A stretch of DNA of 9,316 bases, from positions 1 through 9,316 of the forward strand of contig CACFEM010000032.1 in assembly GCA_902565325.1 (NCBI GenBank), given 5' to 3'. Shown here piece by piece: positions 1 to 7,855 of the stretch. Position 1 is the first letter of the stretch, and each line of letters begins with the position of its first letter. The DNA is from an uncultured Pelagibacteraceae bacterium. Lineage in GTDB: Bacteria; Pseudomonadota; Alphaproteobacteria; Pelagibacterales; Pelagibacteraceae. The position numbers and the translations under genes are program-made. The notes below the pieces were generated by a model, which saw only the letters and a program-made list of their open reading frames with translations, had not been told where the DNA came from and searched no databases.

Positions 1-897
1 GCTGGCCCAAGTACATTTGCAAGATTACCTGAACTAAGAGATGTTGACAGTTGTGACGTTGCAATTGTTGGAATTCCGTTTGATGCTGGCACAAGTTATC
101 GACCCGGGGCAAGATTTGGTCCACAAAGCATCAGGCAAGCTTCTAGACATTTAAGAACTAATTATCATCCTAATTATGATGTTGAGCCTTTTAAAATCCA
201 ACAAGTAGCTGATGCTGGTGATATCGCTTGCAACCCATTTAGCATTGATGAAGCAATTGAACAAATAGAAGTAGGTGCAACAGATTTATTAAATAAGGTT
301 GGAGGAATTATAAGTTTAGGTGGAGATCATACTATTGCTGTTCCATTGTTAAGAGCAATCAATAAAAAAAATAAGGGCCCTGTATCTTTAGTTCATTTTG
401 ATGCGCACTTAGATACTTGGGACACATATTTTGGTGCACCTTATACTCACGGAACTCCATTCAGAAGAGCAAGAGAAGAAGGATTATTTTTAGATGATGC
501 TTCTATGCATGTTGGAATTCGAGGCCCACTTTATAGTAGAGATGATATTAAAAATGATGAAAGTTTTGGATTTAAAATAATTCATTGTGATGAGTTTCAA
601 ACAGAAGGAACCGATAAAATAGCAGAAAGAATAAGAAAAAGAGTGGGAGATAATCCTTTATACTTATCAATTGATATTGATGTTTTAGACCCTGCATTTG
701 CTCCAGGTACTGGTACACCAGAAATTGCAGGGATGACTACAAGAGAAATGGTAAATGTTTTAAGAGGTTTGTCTGGATTAAATTTAGTTTCAGCAGACGT
801 CGTTGAGGTTTCTCCAGCATATGATCATGCAGAAGTAACTTCTTTAGCAGCGGCAACTATTGTTTATGAATTAACTAATTTATTTGCAAAAACATAA
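1..897 (+). CDS. speB: Agmatinase / guanidino-acid ureohydrolase, 5' truncated by window edge
   Basis: Mn-dependent ureohydrolase of the arginase/agmatinase family, which releases urea from agmatine (giving putrescine) or from a related guanidino compound. The frame is open from base 1, giving 298 residues, so only about 10-25 N-terminal residues lie outside the window; the first internal Met at base 346 is not the start. The family metal-binding motifs are all visible: GGDHT (His110 of the fragment), HFDAHLD (Asp134, His136, Asp138) and SIDIDVLDP (Asp225, Asp227), followed by FAPGTGTPE and the C-terminal VVEVSPAYDHAE signature typical of agmatinases. The next gene, an aldehyde dehydrogenase, follows after 20 bp, so the two are probably co-transcribed for polyamine or guanidino-acid breakdown. 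Family assignment is secure. The exact substrate (agmatine versus 4-guanidinobutyrate or similar) cannot be fixed from motifs, because these subfamilies share the metal site. Confidence 0.92.
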   Translation, partial: AGPSTFARLPELRDVDSCDVAIVGIPFDAGTSYRPGARFGPQSIRQASRHLRTNYHPNYDVEPFKIQQVADAGDIACNPFSIDEAIEQIEVGATDLLNKVGGIISLGGDHTIAVPLLRAINKKNKGPVSLVHFDAHLDTWDTYFGAPYTHGTPFRRAREEGLFLDDASMHVGIRGPLYSRDDIKNDESFGFKIIHCDEFQTEGTDKIAERIRKRVGDNPLYLSIDIDVLDPAFAPGTGTPEIAGMTTREMVNVLRGLSGLNLVSADVVEVSPAYDHAEVTSLAAATIVYELTNLFAKT

Positions 898-899
898 AG

Positions 900-905
900 A
901 AAGGA
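900..905 (+). promoter_or_regulatory. Ribosome binding site for the aldehyde dehydrogenase
   Basis: AAAGGA lies 12 nt upstream of the ATG at 918, in the 20-bp gap after the agmatinase stop. It is one of the few recognisable Shine-Dalgarno sequences in this window and supports 918 as the start. Confidence 0.5.
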
Positions 906-917
906 TAACCTCAAAAC

Positions 918-2351
918 ATGTTAGACAAAAAAAATTTTTACATTAATGGCGCGTGGGTTAAGCCAAATAGCTCTGAGGAAATTAAAGTAATTGATCCTGC
1001 TACAGAAGAAAATTGTGCAGTAATCACTTTGGGAAACAAAGCTGATGTTGATAATGCTGTTAATGCAGCTAAAGATGCATATATGTCATGGGCCTTTTCT
1101 TCTAAAGAAGAAAGAATTGAATTATTAGAAAAACTTTATGAAAATTATAAGAAAAGATGGGCAGATATTGCAGAAGCTATAACTCTTGAAATGGGTGCTC
1201 CAAAAGATTTTGCAACAAAATTACAAGCAGGTACAGGAGCAAGTCATATCAAATCATTTATTAGATATTTAAAAAATTTTGAATTTGAAAAACCGTTAGG
1301 AGATCATGCTCCTAACCAAAGATTAATTTATGAACCAAAAGGTGTTTGTGCATTAATAACACCATGGAATTGGCCGATGAACCAAGTTTGTTTAAAAGTA
1401 ATGCCAGCAATAGCTGCAGGTTGTACAATGGTTTTAAAGCCATCAGAATTAGCACCACTCTCTTCAATGATACTTGCTGAAATTATTGATGAAGTAAAAT
1501 TTCCTAAAGGTGTGTTCAATTTAGTTAATGGTGATGGAGCAACAACAGGCGATGCTCTCACAAGTCATCCAGATATTAATATGATATCTTTTACTGGATC
1601 AACAAGAGCAGGAGCTTTGATTTCACAAAATGCTGCTAAAGATTTTAAAAGAGTAAGCTTAGAATTAGGAGGCAAGGGTGCAAATATAATTTTTAAAGAT
1701 GCTGATCCAGAGGCTATTGAAAGAGGTGCTTTAAGATGTTTTAGAAATTCTGGACAATCTTGTAATGCACCGACAAGAATGTTAGTTGAAAAATCAATGT
1801 ATAAAGAAGCTATTGAGAGATTAAAAAAATATACTGAAAGTTTTGAGGTGGGTGATCCTAAAAAAGAAGGAGAACATATAGGTCCAGTTATTTCAGAAAC
1901 TCAATACAAAAAAATACAAACTTTAATCCAAAAAGGAATAGATGAAGGTGCTAAATTAGTTGCTGGAGGGACAGGTAAACCTGATGGATTAGACAAAGGA
2001 TACTTTGTTAAACCAACTGTTTTTGCAGATGTAAATAATGATATGGAAGTTGCAAGAACAGAAATTTTTGGACCTGTTTTATCTGTTATTCCTTTTGAAA
2101 CAGAAGAAGATGCAATTAAAATTGCAAATGATACTGCTTATGGACTAACAAACTATATTCAAACCCAAGACTCTCAAAAAGTACAAAGAGTTGCAAGAAA
2201 ATTAAGATCTGGAATGGTTGATGTTAATGGAGCTGGTATTGCAGTTGATGCGCCTTTCGGTGGTTTTAAACATTCTGGAATAGGTCGAGAAGCCGGCGAA
2301 CACGGTTTAGAAGAGTTTTTAGAAGTAAAAGCTGTGGGTGGTTGGAGTTAA
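918..2351 (+). CDS. NAD(P)-dependent aldehyde dehydrogenase
   Basis: Full-length (477 aa) soluble member of the ALDH superfamily, which oxidises an aldehyde to its carboxylate with NAD(P)+. Landmarks in order: PWNWP with the oxyanion-hole Asn151, the cofactor Lys174 in LKPSE, FTGST (225-229) in the Rossmann fold, the general base Glu249 in LELGGKGAN, the catalytic Cys282 in SGQSCNAPTR, EIFGPVLS (382-389), and the C-terminal PFGGFKHSGIGREAGEHG oligomerisation region. All catalytic residues are present. It sits 20 bp after the agmatinase-type gene, so a substrate such as 4-aminobutyraldehyde or another amine-derived aldehyde is plausible, but this is inference from context; the sequence alone gives a broad ALDH call. 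The start is supported by AAAGGA upstream and the usual short N-terminus (xFYINGAWV). Its stop overlaps the stop of the convergent ArgE-like gene. Confidence 0.93.
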   Translation: MLDKKNFYINGAWVKPNSSEEIKVIDPATEENCAVITLGNKADVDNAVNAAKDAYMSWAFSSKEERIELLEKLYENYKKRWADIAEAITLEMGAPKDFATKLQAGTGASHIKSFIRYLKNFEFEKPLGDHAPNQRLIYEPKGVCALITPWNWPMNQVCLKVMPAIAAGCTMVLKPSELAPLSSMILAEIIDEVKFPKGVFNLVNGDGATTGDALTSHPDINMISFTGSTRAGALISQNAAKDFKRVSLELGGKGANIIFKDADPEAIERGALRCFRNSGQSCNAPTRMLVEKSMYKEAIERLKKYTESFEVGDPKKEGEHIGPVISETQYKKIQTLIQKGIDEGAKLVAGGTGKPDGLDKGYFVKPTVFADVNNDMEVARTEIFGPVLSVIPFETEEDAIKIANDTAYGLTNYIQTQDSQKVQRVARKLRSGMVDVNGAGIAVDAPFGGFKHSGIGREAGEHGLEEFLEVKAVGGWS

Positions 2352-3526
2352 TTTACTGATTTATCTTTCACACCTTCTAAAAATTTAAGGCACTTTTTCA
2401 TTTCATTTAATTCTATGAACTCGTCAATCTTGTGAGCTTGTTCTATGGATCCAGGTCCGCAAACAACAGTACTGATTCCTAATTCTTGAAATAAACCAGC
2501 CTCTGTTCCAAAAGAAACTACTTCTCTAGAATTATCACCAGTTATATTTGATACAAATTCACATGCTTCAGACTCATCTAATCTGTTAAAACCGACGACT
2601 TCACCTATTACTTCTTTTTTAATATAAGAATCTGGAAATACTCTTTTCATTTCTGGTAGGAGTACTTCATTTGCATATTTATCAATTTCATTCGTAACAA
2701 ATTCCCCGTCTTCTTTTACAACTGGTCTTGTTTCCCATTCAACACTGCATTTATCTGCAATGACATTATGAGCAATACCACCTTTAATTCCACCAATTGA
2801 TAAAGTTGAATGTGGAGGATCAAAAATACTATCTTTTTGAACTCTTTTTTTTAATTCTTCTCTAATTTCTAAAAGTTTTCCAACATATCTAGTAGCATAT
2901 TCAGCTGCATTTACTCCTAAATGTGGTTTAGAACTATGTCCTGCAAGTCCTCCAAAGTGAACTGTGTATTCATTCATACCTTTGTGGGCATCAATAATTT
3001 TCATTTTAGTTGGTTCACCAATTATACAAATTCCATTTTTGATTTCTCTTTTTTTCAATTCTTCTATTAGTAAAGGGGCTCCAATACATGCAGTCTCCTC
3101 ATCAAATGTGTAACAGAAATGTAAGTCTCTATCTAAATTACTTTCTTTGAAGATAGGCGCATAAGCAAGTGTACATGCAATAAAACCTTTCATATCACAT
3201 GAGCCTCTTCCATATAATTTATCATTTTTAATAGTTGCAACGAATGGATCACTGCTCCAACCTTTAGACACTGGAACCACATCAGTGTGTCCAGATAATA
3301 TGATGGGTTTTTTTGTGCTTTGATTTTTTGCTTTTAGAGTTCCAAAAAGATTAACTCTTTTTTTATCATCATCATAAACTTTGAAAGTATCTATTCCGAT
3401 GTTATTTAAAATTTTTTCACAATAATCAATTAAATTACTGTTGTCTTGACCTGAGACAGTTTTAAATGCGATTAAGTCAGTTAAAATCTTGATTGATTTT
3501 TCATATAAATTGTTATCTATACTCAT
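2348..3526 (-). CDS. argE: Acetylornithine deacetylase-like M20 metallopeptidase
   Basis: M20-family zinc hydrolase, 392 aa, close in length and motifs to ArgE, which removes the acetyl group from N-acetylornithine to give ornithine in arginine synthesis. Visible motifs: SGHTDVVPV (His80 metal ligand, Asp82), GRGSCDMKG (bridging Asp111), FDEETACIGA (catalytic Glu143/Glu144), GEPT (Glu171), the dimerisation-domain GHSSKPHLGVNA (196-207), GTEAGLFQ (340-347), and GPGSIEQAHKIDEFI with the final metal ligand His365. The whole metal set is intact. M20 relatives such as DapE or broad N-acyl-amino-acid deacylases look similar; GRGSCDMKG and GPGSIEQAHKIDEF favour ArgE. Next to an agmatinase and an aldehyde dehydrogenase, a role in another N-acyl or guanidino pathway is possible. 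The start at 3526 leaves only 24 bp to the divergent csaA-like gene; no clear Shine-Dalgarno is seen. Confidence 0.85.
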   Translation of the reverse strand: MSIDNNLYEKSIKILTDLIAFKTVSGQDNSNLIDYCEKILNNIGIDTFKVYDDDKKRVNLFGTLKAKNQSTKKPIILSGHTDVVPVSKGWSSDPFVATIKNDKLYGRGSCDMKGFIACTLAYAPIFKESNLDRDLHFCYTFDEETACIGAPLLIEELKKREIKNGICIIGEPTKMKIIDAHKGMNEYTVHFGGLAGHSSKPHLGVNAAEYATRYVGKLLEIREELKKRVQKDSIFDPPHSTLSIGGIKGGIAHNVIADKCSVEWETRPVVKEDGEFVTNEIDKYANEVLLPEMKRVFPDSYIKKEVIGEVVGFNRLDESEACEFVSNITGDNSREVVSFGTEAGLFQELGISTVVCGPGSIEQAHKIDEFIELNEMKKCLKFLEGVKDKSVN

Positions 3527-3550
3527 AAACTTAAAACACTATATTATATT
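3527..3550. promoter_or_regulatory. Compact divergent promoter region between argE and csaA
   Basis: The 24 bp between two divergent starts must carry, or adjoin, the promoters for both directions. It ends in a near-symmetrical AT tract, TATATTATATT, at 3540-3550. On the minus strand this contains a perfect -10 consensus, TATAAT (3548-3543), pointing toward argE; on the plus strand it contains TATATT (3540-3545), pointing toward csaA. No good -35 was found at 16-18 bp on either side, and any -35 would lie inside the opposite gene. Neither gene has a Shine-Dalgarno, so very short leaders are likely. Confidence 0.4.
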
Positions 3551-3895
3551 ATGATTAAAGAGCAAATTACCTATAATGATTTTGATAAAGTTGATATTAG
3601 AATTGGTACTGTAATTTCTGTAAAAAAAAATGAAAAAGCCAGAAAACCTTCATTAGTTATTGAAGTTGATTTTGGAAGCGAAATTGGCATTAAACAATCT
3701 TCAGCTCAAATTACTCATTATTATAATGAGGAGAATTTAAAAGGAAAACAAGTTATTGCTGTTTGTAATTTTCCTGAAAAAAATATTGCTGGAATAGTTT
3801 CTCAAGTATTGGTTTTAGGAGCAATTGATGCTGATGGTAAGGTTACACTTGTTCATCCCTCTCAAAAAGCAGAAAATGGATTACCGATCGCCTAG
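3551..3895 (+). CDS. csaA: CsaA-like tRNA-binding domain protein
   Basis: Small (114 aa) single-domain protein of the CsaA family, an OB-fold tRNA-binding domain like that at the end of some methionyl-tRNA synthetases. CsaA members form dimers and have been described as having chaperone-like, secretion-related activity; the precise role in this organism is unknown. Diagnostic stretches: FDKVDIRIG (11-19), ARKPS (30-34), DFGSEIGIKQSSAQI (40-54) and NFPEKNIAGIVSQVLVLG (73-90). Length matches the family (about 110 aa), so it is complete and not a synthetase fragment. It is the first gene of a plus-strand run and is followed after 2 bp by a LysE-type exporter. No Shine-Dalgarno precedes the ATG; the upstream bases are TATATTATATT. 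Confidence 0.9.
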   Translation: MIKEQITYNDFDKVDIRIGTVISVKKNEKARKPSLVIEVDFGSEIGIKQSSAQITHYYNEENLKGKQVIAVCNFPEKNIAGIVSQVLVLGAIDADGKVTLVHPSQKAENGLPIA

Positions 3896-3897
3896 TA

Positions 3898-4491
3898 ATG
3901 CATCCTGAAATTCTCTCTATAACTTTATTTGGAATAGTTGCTGCATTTACTCCTGGACCAAATAATTTCGTTGCTTTCTATTCTGGTTTCAATTTTGGTA
4001 TTCTTAGAACACTACCTCATATAATTGGTGTAACTTTAGGATTTCCTTTTTTATTATTATGTTTAGCTTTAGGGTTGATAAATATTTTTAAGCTTTATCC
4101 TTTAATTCAAGAGGTATTGAAATACTTAGGAACTCTATTTTTAATTTATTTAGCATACAAAATTTCTTTTTCAGGACCTTCTGATCAGGAAAATAAAAAT
4201 AAAAATCCAATTAAGTTTCATGAAACTTTTGTTTTTCAATTTTTAAATCCTAAAGGCGTTATTGCATCAATTATTCTTGTTTCAACTTACATTAATCCAG
4301 GAGAGACCTTTGTAAGTTATACGACTCAAATTATCATTATGGCTTTAATTGTTTCAGTGACTAGTATAACTCTGTGGACTTTTTTAGGTAAATTTTTCAG
4401 GAAATTTGCGACAAATCAGAAATTTATTAATTACTTTAATTATGCTATGTCACTGCTTCTTTTAACAAGCATAATAACTTTTTATTTATAA
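3898..4491 (+). CDS. LysE/RhtB-family amino-acid exporter
   Basis: Inner-membrane protein of 197 aa with about six hydrophobic segments (roughly 4-24, 38-62, 71-89, 110-133, 142-165 and 180-197), as expected for the LysE/RhtB superfamily, which exports amino acids such as lysine, homoserine, threonine or leucine. The two family marks are present: the N-terminal FTPGPNN (17-23) and the mid-protein FQFLNPKG (113-120). A charged Asn/Lys-rich loop (about 95-107) separates the halves. Substrate cannot be inferred. The gene starts 2 bp after the csaA stop and ends 1 bp before acnA, so translation is probably coupled along the run. Length is near the family norm (about 200-210 aa) and nothing appears to be missing. 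Confidence 0.88.
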   Translation: MHPEILSITLFGIVAAFTPGPNNFVAFYSGFNFGILRTLPHIIGVTLGFPFLLLCLALGLINIFKLYPLIQEVLKYLGTLFLIYLAYKISFSGPSDQENKNKNPIKFHETFVFQFLNPKGVIASIILVSTYINPGETFVSYTTQIIIMALIVSVTSITLWTFLGKFFRKFATNQKFINYFNYAMSLLLLTSIITFYL

Positions 4492-4492
4492 T

Positions 4493-7162
4493 ATGACCCC
4501 AGGAAACAAAAATTCTTATAAATCACTAAAAAAAATCACAGTTAATGACAAGGAGTATAATTATTACTCATTAAATGAAGCAGAAAAAAATGGACTTGAA
4601 GGAATAAATAAACTTCCAAAATCACTAAAAGTTTTACTAGAAAATTTATTAAGATACGAAGACGACTTAAGTGTAACGAAATCTCAAATAGAGGCGATTA
4701 AAAACTGGCTAAAGATAAAAAAATCTAAAACTGAAATTGCATATAGACCAGCAAGAGTTTTGCTTCAAGATTATACAGGAATACCTGCAGTTGCAGATTT
4801 AGCTGCAATGAGAGAAGCGGTTAAAGAAAAAAATAAAGATCCAAATACAATCAATCCACTGTCCGCAGTTGATCTTGTAATTGATCACTCTGTGCAAGTC
4901 GACCAATCCGCAAAAGCAGATTCTTTTGAAAAAAATGTTGATATAGAATTTGAAAGAAATGGTGAGAGATACTCTTTTTTAAAATGGGGACAGCAGGCAT
5001 TTGATAATTTTAGAATAGTTCCACCAGGAACAGGAATTTGTCACCAAGTAAATCTGGAATATTTGTCGAAGGTTGTTTGGTCAGAAGAATTTAAAGGTGA
5101 AAAATATCTTTTTCCAGATACTTTAGTTGGAACGGACAGTCATACAACTATGGTAAATGGTTTATCTGTTTTAGGATGGGGTGTTGGAGGAATTGAAGCT
5201 GAAGCAGGAATGTTAGGTCAACCAATTTCTATGTTAATACCAGAAGTCATCGGTTTTGAAATGAAAAACAAAATGCCAGAAGGAACTACTGCAACTGATT
5301 TAGTATTAACTGTTGTAAAAATGTTAAGAGATAAAGGAGTGGTTGGTAAGTTTGTTGAGTTTTATGGAGAAGGTTTAAAAAATTTAACACTGGCGGATAG
5401 AGCCACAATTGCAAACATGGCACCAGAATATGGTGCTACTTGTGGTTTTTTTCCTATCGATGAGGAAACATTAAAGTATTTAAAATTTTCTGGAAGAGAT
5501 CAACAAACTGTTGATATCGTAGAAAATTATGCCAAGGAACAAGGTTTATGGGCTAGTAACGAAATAGAATTTACTGACATTATATCTTTAGATATGTCCA
5601 CAGTCGTACCAACCATTTCAGGACCAAAAAGACCACAAGACAAAGTTCTTTTAACAGATGCACCTAGTTCATTTCAAAAAGTATTAGAGGAAGCTACAAA
5701 TAAAAATGAAAAATCAATTTCGAAAGTAACAAATACAGATTATGAAATTAAAGATGGTTCAATATTAATTGCAGCAATAACTTCTTGCACGAACACTTCA
5801 AATCCAAATGTATTAATTGGAGCTGGACTGTTAGCAAAAAAAGCTATTGAAAAAGATTTGCAGGTTAAACCCTGGGTAAAAACTTCTTTAGCACCTGGAT
5901 CTCAAGTAGTTACAGACTATTTGGCAAAAGCCGGATTAAATACTTATTTAGATCAGCTTGGCTTTAATTTGGTTGGGTATGGCTGTACAACTTGCATTGG
6001 AAATTCGGGACCACTTCCAGAAAATATTGTAGAAGCGATCCAAAAAGAAAATATTTATGCTGTTTCAGTTTTATCTGGAAATAGAAATTTTGAGGGAAGA
6101 ATTTCTCCACATATAAAAGCTAACTACCTAGCATCACCTCCACTAGTTGTTGCATATGCAATTGCTGGGCATATGGAAATTGATTTGTACAAAGATCCAT
6201 TAGGAAAAGATAGAGAAGGTAACGATGTGTTTTTAAAAGATATTTGGCCTTCAAATAAAGAGATAGAAGACACTTTAAAAGTTTCACTTAATGCTGAGAT
6301 GTTTATACAAAGATACTCAAATGTTTCTGAGGGCCCAACTCAATGGCAAAAAATTAAAACTGATAAAAGCAGTATCTATAATTGGGATGTGGGATCAACT
6401 TATGTAAAAAAACCTCCGTTTTTTGACTCGTTGCCAGATAAACCAGAAGGATTTAAAGAAATTAAGGATGCAAGACCATTATTAATTTTAGGTGATATGG
6501 TTACAACTGATCATATATCACCAGCCGGCAGTATTCAAAAAGATAGTCCAACTGGTGAATATTTTATGGAACACCAAATTTTACCTAAAGATTATAACTC
6601 ATATGGTTCAAGAAGAGGTAACCACGAAGTTATGATGCGAGGAACTTTTGCAAATATAAGGATTAGAAATGAAATGGCTCCTGGCACAGAAGGTGGTTTT
6701 ACGAAGTTATATCCAGAAGAAAAAGTTCTTCCTGTCTATGATGCAGTCGTTGAATATAAAAAAAGAGGAACAGATTTAGTTGTAATTGGTGGAAAAGAGT
6801 ATGGAACCGGATCCTCTAGGGATTGGGCAGCTAAAGGAACAAAATTACTTGGAATAAAAGTAGTAATTGCTGAGAGTTTTGAAAGAATTCACCGATCTAA
6901 TTTGATTGGAATGGGAATATTGCCATTACAATTTATTAATGATGTAAATAGAAAAAATTTAAAATTAATTGGTTCTGAGTTAATTAGTATTCTAAATATA
7001 GAAAAGGGCGTTAATCCCTCAGATGAAGTGATAGTCGAAATTAAATATGTTTCTGGAGAAATAAAGAAAATTAAAACTTTATGCAGAATTGATACAAAAA
7101 ATGAATTAGAGTATTATAAAAACGGAGGTATTCTGCAGTACGTTTTAAGGAATATGATTTAG
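4493..7162 (+). CDS. acnA: Aconitate hydratase A
   Basis: Aconitase of the AcnA/IRP1 class (889 aa, full length), which interconverts citrate and isocitrate via cis-aconitate in the TCA and glyoxylate cycles; cytoplasmic, with a [4Fe-4S] cluster. Cluster ligands are Cys432 (TSCTNTSNPNVLIGAG), Cys498 and Cys501 (GCTTCIGNSGP). Other active-site marks are DSHTTMVNGLSVLGWGVGG from Asp215, the swivel-domain TTDHISPAGSI, YGSRRGNHEVMMRGTFANIR, and YGTGSSRDWAAKG from Tyr770. All expected residues are intact. The ATG comes 1 bp after the exporter stop without a visible Shine-Dalgarno, which suggests coupled translation or a leaderless-type start. The N-terminus (Tyr-Lys-Ser-Leu then VNDKEYNYYSLNEAE) aligns with the usual AcnA beginning. 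It is followed after 2 bp by a membrane TPR-like gene. Very secure call. Confidence 0.98.
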   Translation: MTPGNKNSYKSLKKITVNDKEYNYYSLNEAEKNGLEGINKLPKSLKVLLENLLRYEDDLSVTKSQIEAIKNWLKIKKSKTEIAYRPARVLLQDYTGIPAVADLAAMREAVKEKNKDPNTINPLSAVDLVIDHSVQVDQSAKADSFEKNVDIEFERNGERYSFLKWGQQAFDNFRIVPPGTGICHQVNLEYLSKVVWSEEFKGEKYLFPDTLVGTDSHTTMVNGLSVLGWGVGGIEAEAGMLGQPISMLIPEVIGFEMKNKMPEGTTATDLVLTVVKMLRDKGVVGKFVEFYGEGLKNLTLADRATIANMAPEYGATCGFFPIDEETLKYLKFSGRDQQTVDIVENYAKEQGLWASNEIEFTDIISLDMSTVVPTISGPKRPQDKVLLTDAPSSFQKVLEEATNKNEKSISKVTNTDYEIKDGSILIAAITSCTNTSNPNVLIGAGLLAKKAIEKDLQVKPWVKTSLAPGSQVVTDYLAKAGLNTYLDQLGFNLVGYGCTTCIGNSGPLPENIVEAIQKENIYAVSVLSGNRNFEGRISPHIKANYLASPPLVVAYAIAGHMEIDLYKDPLGKDREGNDVFLKDIWPSNKEIEDTLKVSLNAEMFIQRYSNVSEGPTQWQKIKTDKSSIYNWDVGSTYVKKPPFFDSLPDKPEGFKEIKDARPLLILGDMVTTDHISPAGSIQKDSPTGEYFMEHQILPKDYNSYGSRRGNHEVMMRGTFANIRIRNEMAPGTEGGFTKLYPEEKVLPVYDAVVEYKKRGTDLVVIGGKEYGTGSSRDWAAKGTKLLGIKVVIAESFERIHRSNLIGMGILPLQFINDVNRKNLKLIGSELISILNIEKGVNPSDEVIVEIKYVSGEIKKIKTLCRIDTKNELEYYKNGGILQYVLRNMI
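7147..7152 (+). promoter_or_regulatory. Ribosome binding site for the TPR-like gene, inside acnA
   Basis: AAGGAA lies in the last codons of acnA, 12 nt before the ATG at 7165. It supports that start and fits a shared transcript. Confidence 0.4.
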
Positions 7163-7164
7163 TT

Positions 7165-7815
7165 ATGGATGAAGAATTATCAATTATAAACGCAAATGCT
7201 AGAAACGAAAAAATTAGAAATTTTTTTAAAAACAACAAAAATAAAATAATATTTGGAATAATAATCTTAGTAATTATTGTTACAGCCGTTTACAGCTTTG
7301 ACAAATACTTAACAAACAAAAAAAAAGAAATATCAGACAATTATAATTCAATAATTATAGAGTATTCAGATAATTCAAAAGATGAAACAGCAAATAAATT
7401 AATTGAAATTATAGGCAAAAAAGACCCAACTTATTCTCCATTATCATTATATTTTATTATCGATAATGATTTAGTTTCAGATAAAAAAGTTGTATTTAAT
7501 TTATTTAAAACAATAATTAATGATACATCTCTCGATAGAGAAATTAAAAATTTAGTTATCTATAAAAAAGCTTTATTTTATGCAGCTGAAATAGATGATA
7601 ACGAGAATGACTTGTTAAATATTTTAAATCCATTAATAAACTCTGAAAGTGTATGGAAATCACACGCATTATACTTAATGGGCGAGTATTATTTTTCAAA
7701 AAACCAAAAACAAAAAGCTAAAGAGTTTTATGAAAAAATTATTGCCTCAGAAAATACTAATCTTGATATTAATAAAGAAGTTCAAAAGAGATTAAATAGA
7801 GATTTTAGTGAATAA
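7165..7815 (+). CDS. Membrane-anchored TPR-like protein (YfgM/TPR_21 type)
   Basis: Protein of 216 aa with a short charged cytoplasmic N-terminus, one transmembrane helix at about 28-44 (IIFGIIILVIIVTAVYS) and a helical, highly charged remainder that probably lies in the periplasm. Residues about 165-193 (ALYLMGEYYFSKNQKQKAKEFYEKII) read as one clear TPR-like helix pair; earlier repeats are degenerate. This architecture and length match YfgM-type TPR_21 proteins, which are linked to SecYEG and periplasmic chaperones in E. coli. In many Proteobacteria such a gene is followed by bamB and der. Here the next ORF does begin as a lipoprotein, overlapping this gene by 8 bp, but it does not continue as BamB. 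Very AT-rich with many Asn/Lys codons, as are its neighbours. Family assignment rests on architecture and synteny, since no catalytic motif exists. Confidence 0.7.
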   Translation: MDEELSIINANARNEKIRNFFKNNKNKIIFGIIILVIIVTAVYSFDKYLTNKKKEISDNYNSIIIEYSDNSKDETANKLIEIIGKKDPTYSPLSLYFIIDNDLVSDKKVVFNLFKTIINDTSLDREIKNLVIYKKALFYAAEIDDNENDLLNILNPLINSESVWKSHALYLMGEYYFSKNQKQKAKEFYEKIIASENTNLDINKEVQKRLNRDFSE

Positions 7816-7855
7816 GATTATATTTTTATTTGTTTTATTTTTTTTAACAGGATGT
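7808..7855 (+). other. Lipoprotein signal peptide with lipobox
   Basis: Residues 1-16 of the chimeric ORF: Asn-Lys at the N-terminus, a hydrophobic Ile/Phe/Leu/Val core, then LTGC with the lipidated Cys at 7853-7855. A cytosolic photolyase has no such leader, so this segment belongs to a different protein. By position after a YfgM-like gene, BamB is the best guess. Confidence 0.8.

Noticed and set aside
346..348. Internal ATG/TTG-type start for a short 183-residue agmatinase
   Set aside because: The frame is open and conserved from base 1 (GIPFDAGTSYRPGARFGP and the GGDH metal motif lie upstream of 346), so the gene simply runs off the window.
1328..1561. Minus-strand ORF of 77 codons inside the aldehyde dehydrogenase gene
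   Set aside because: It lies wholly within a confidently assigned gene, has no recognisable domain, and is the expected antisense shadow.
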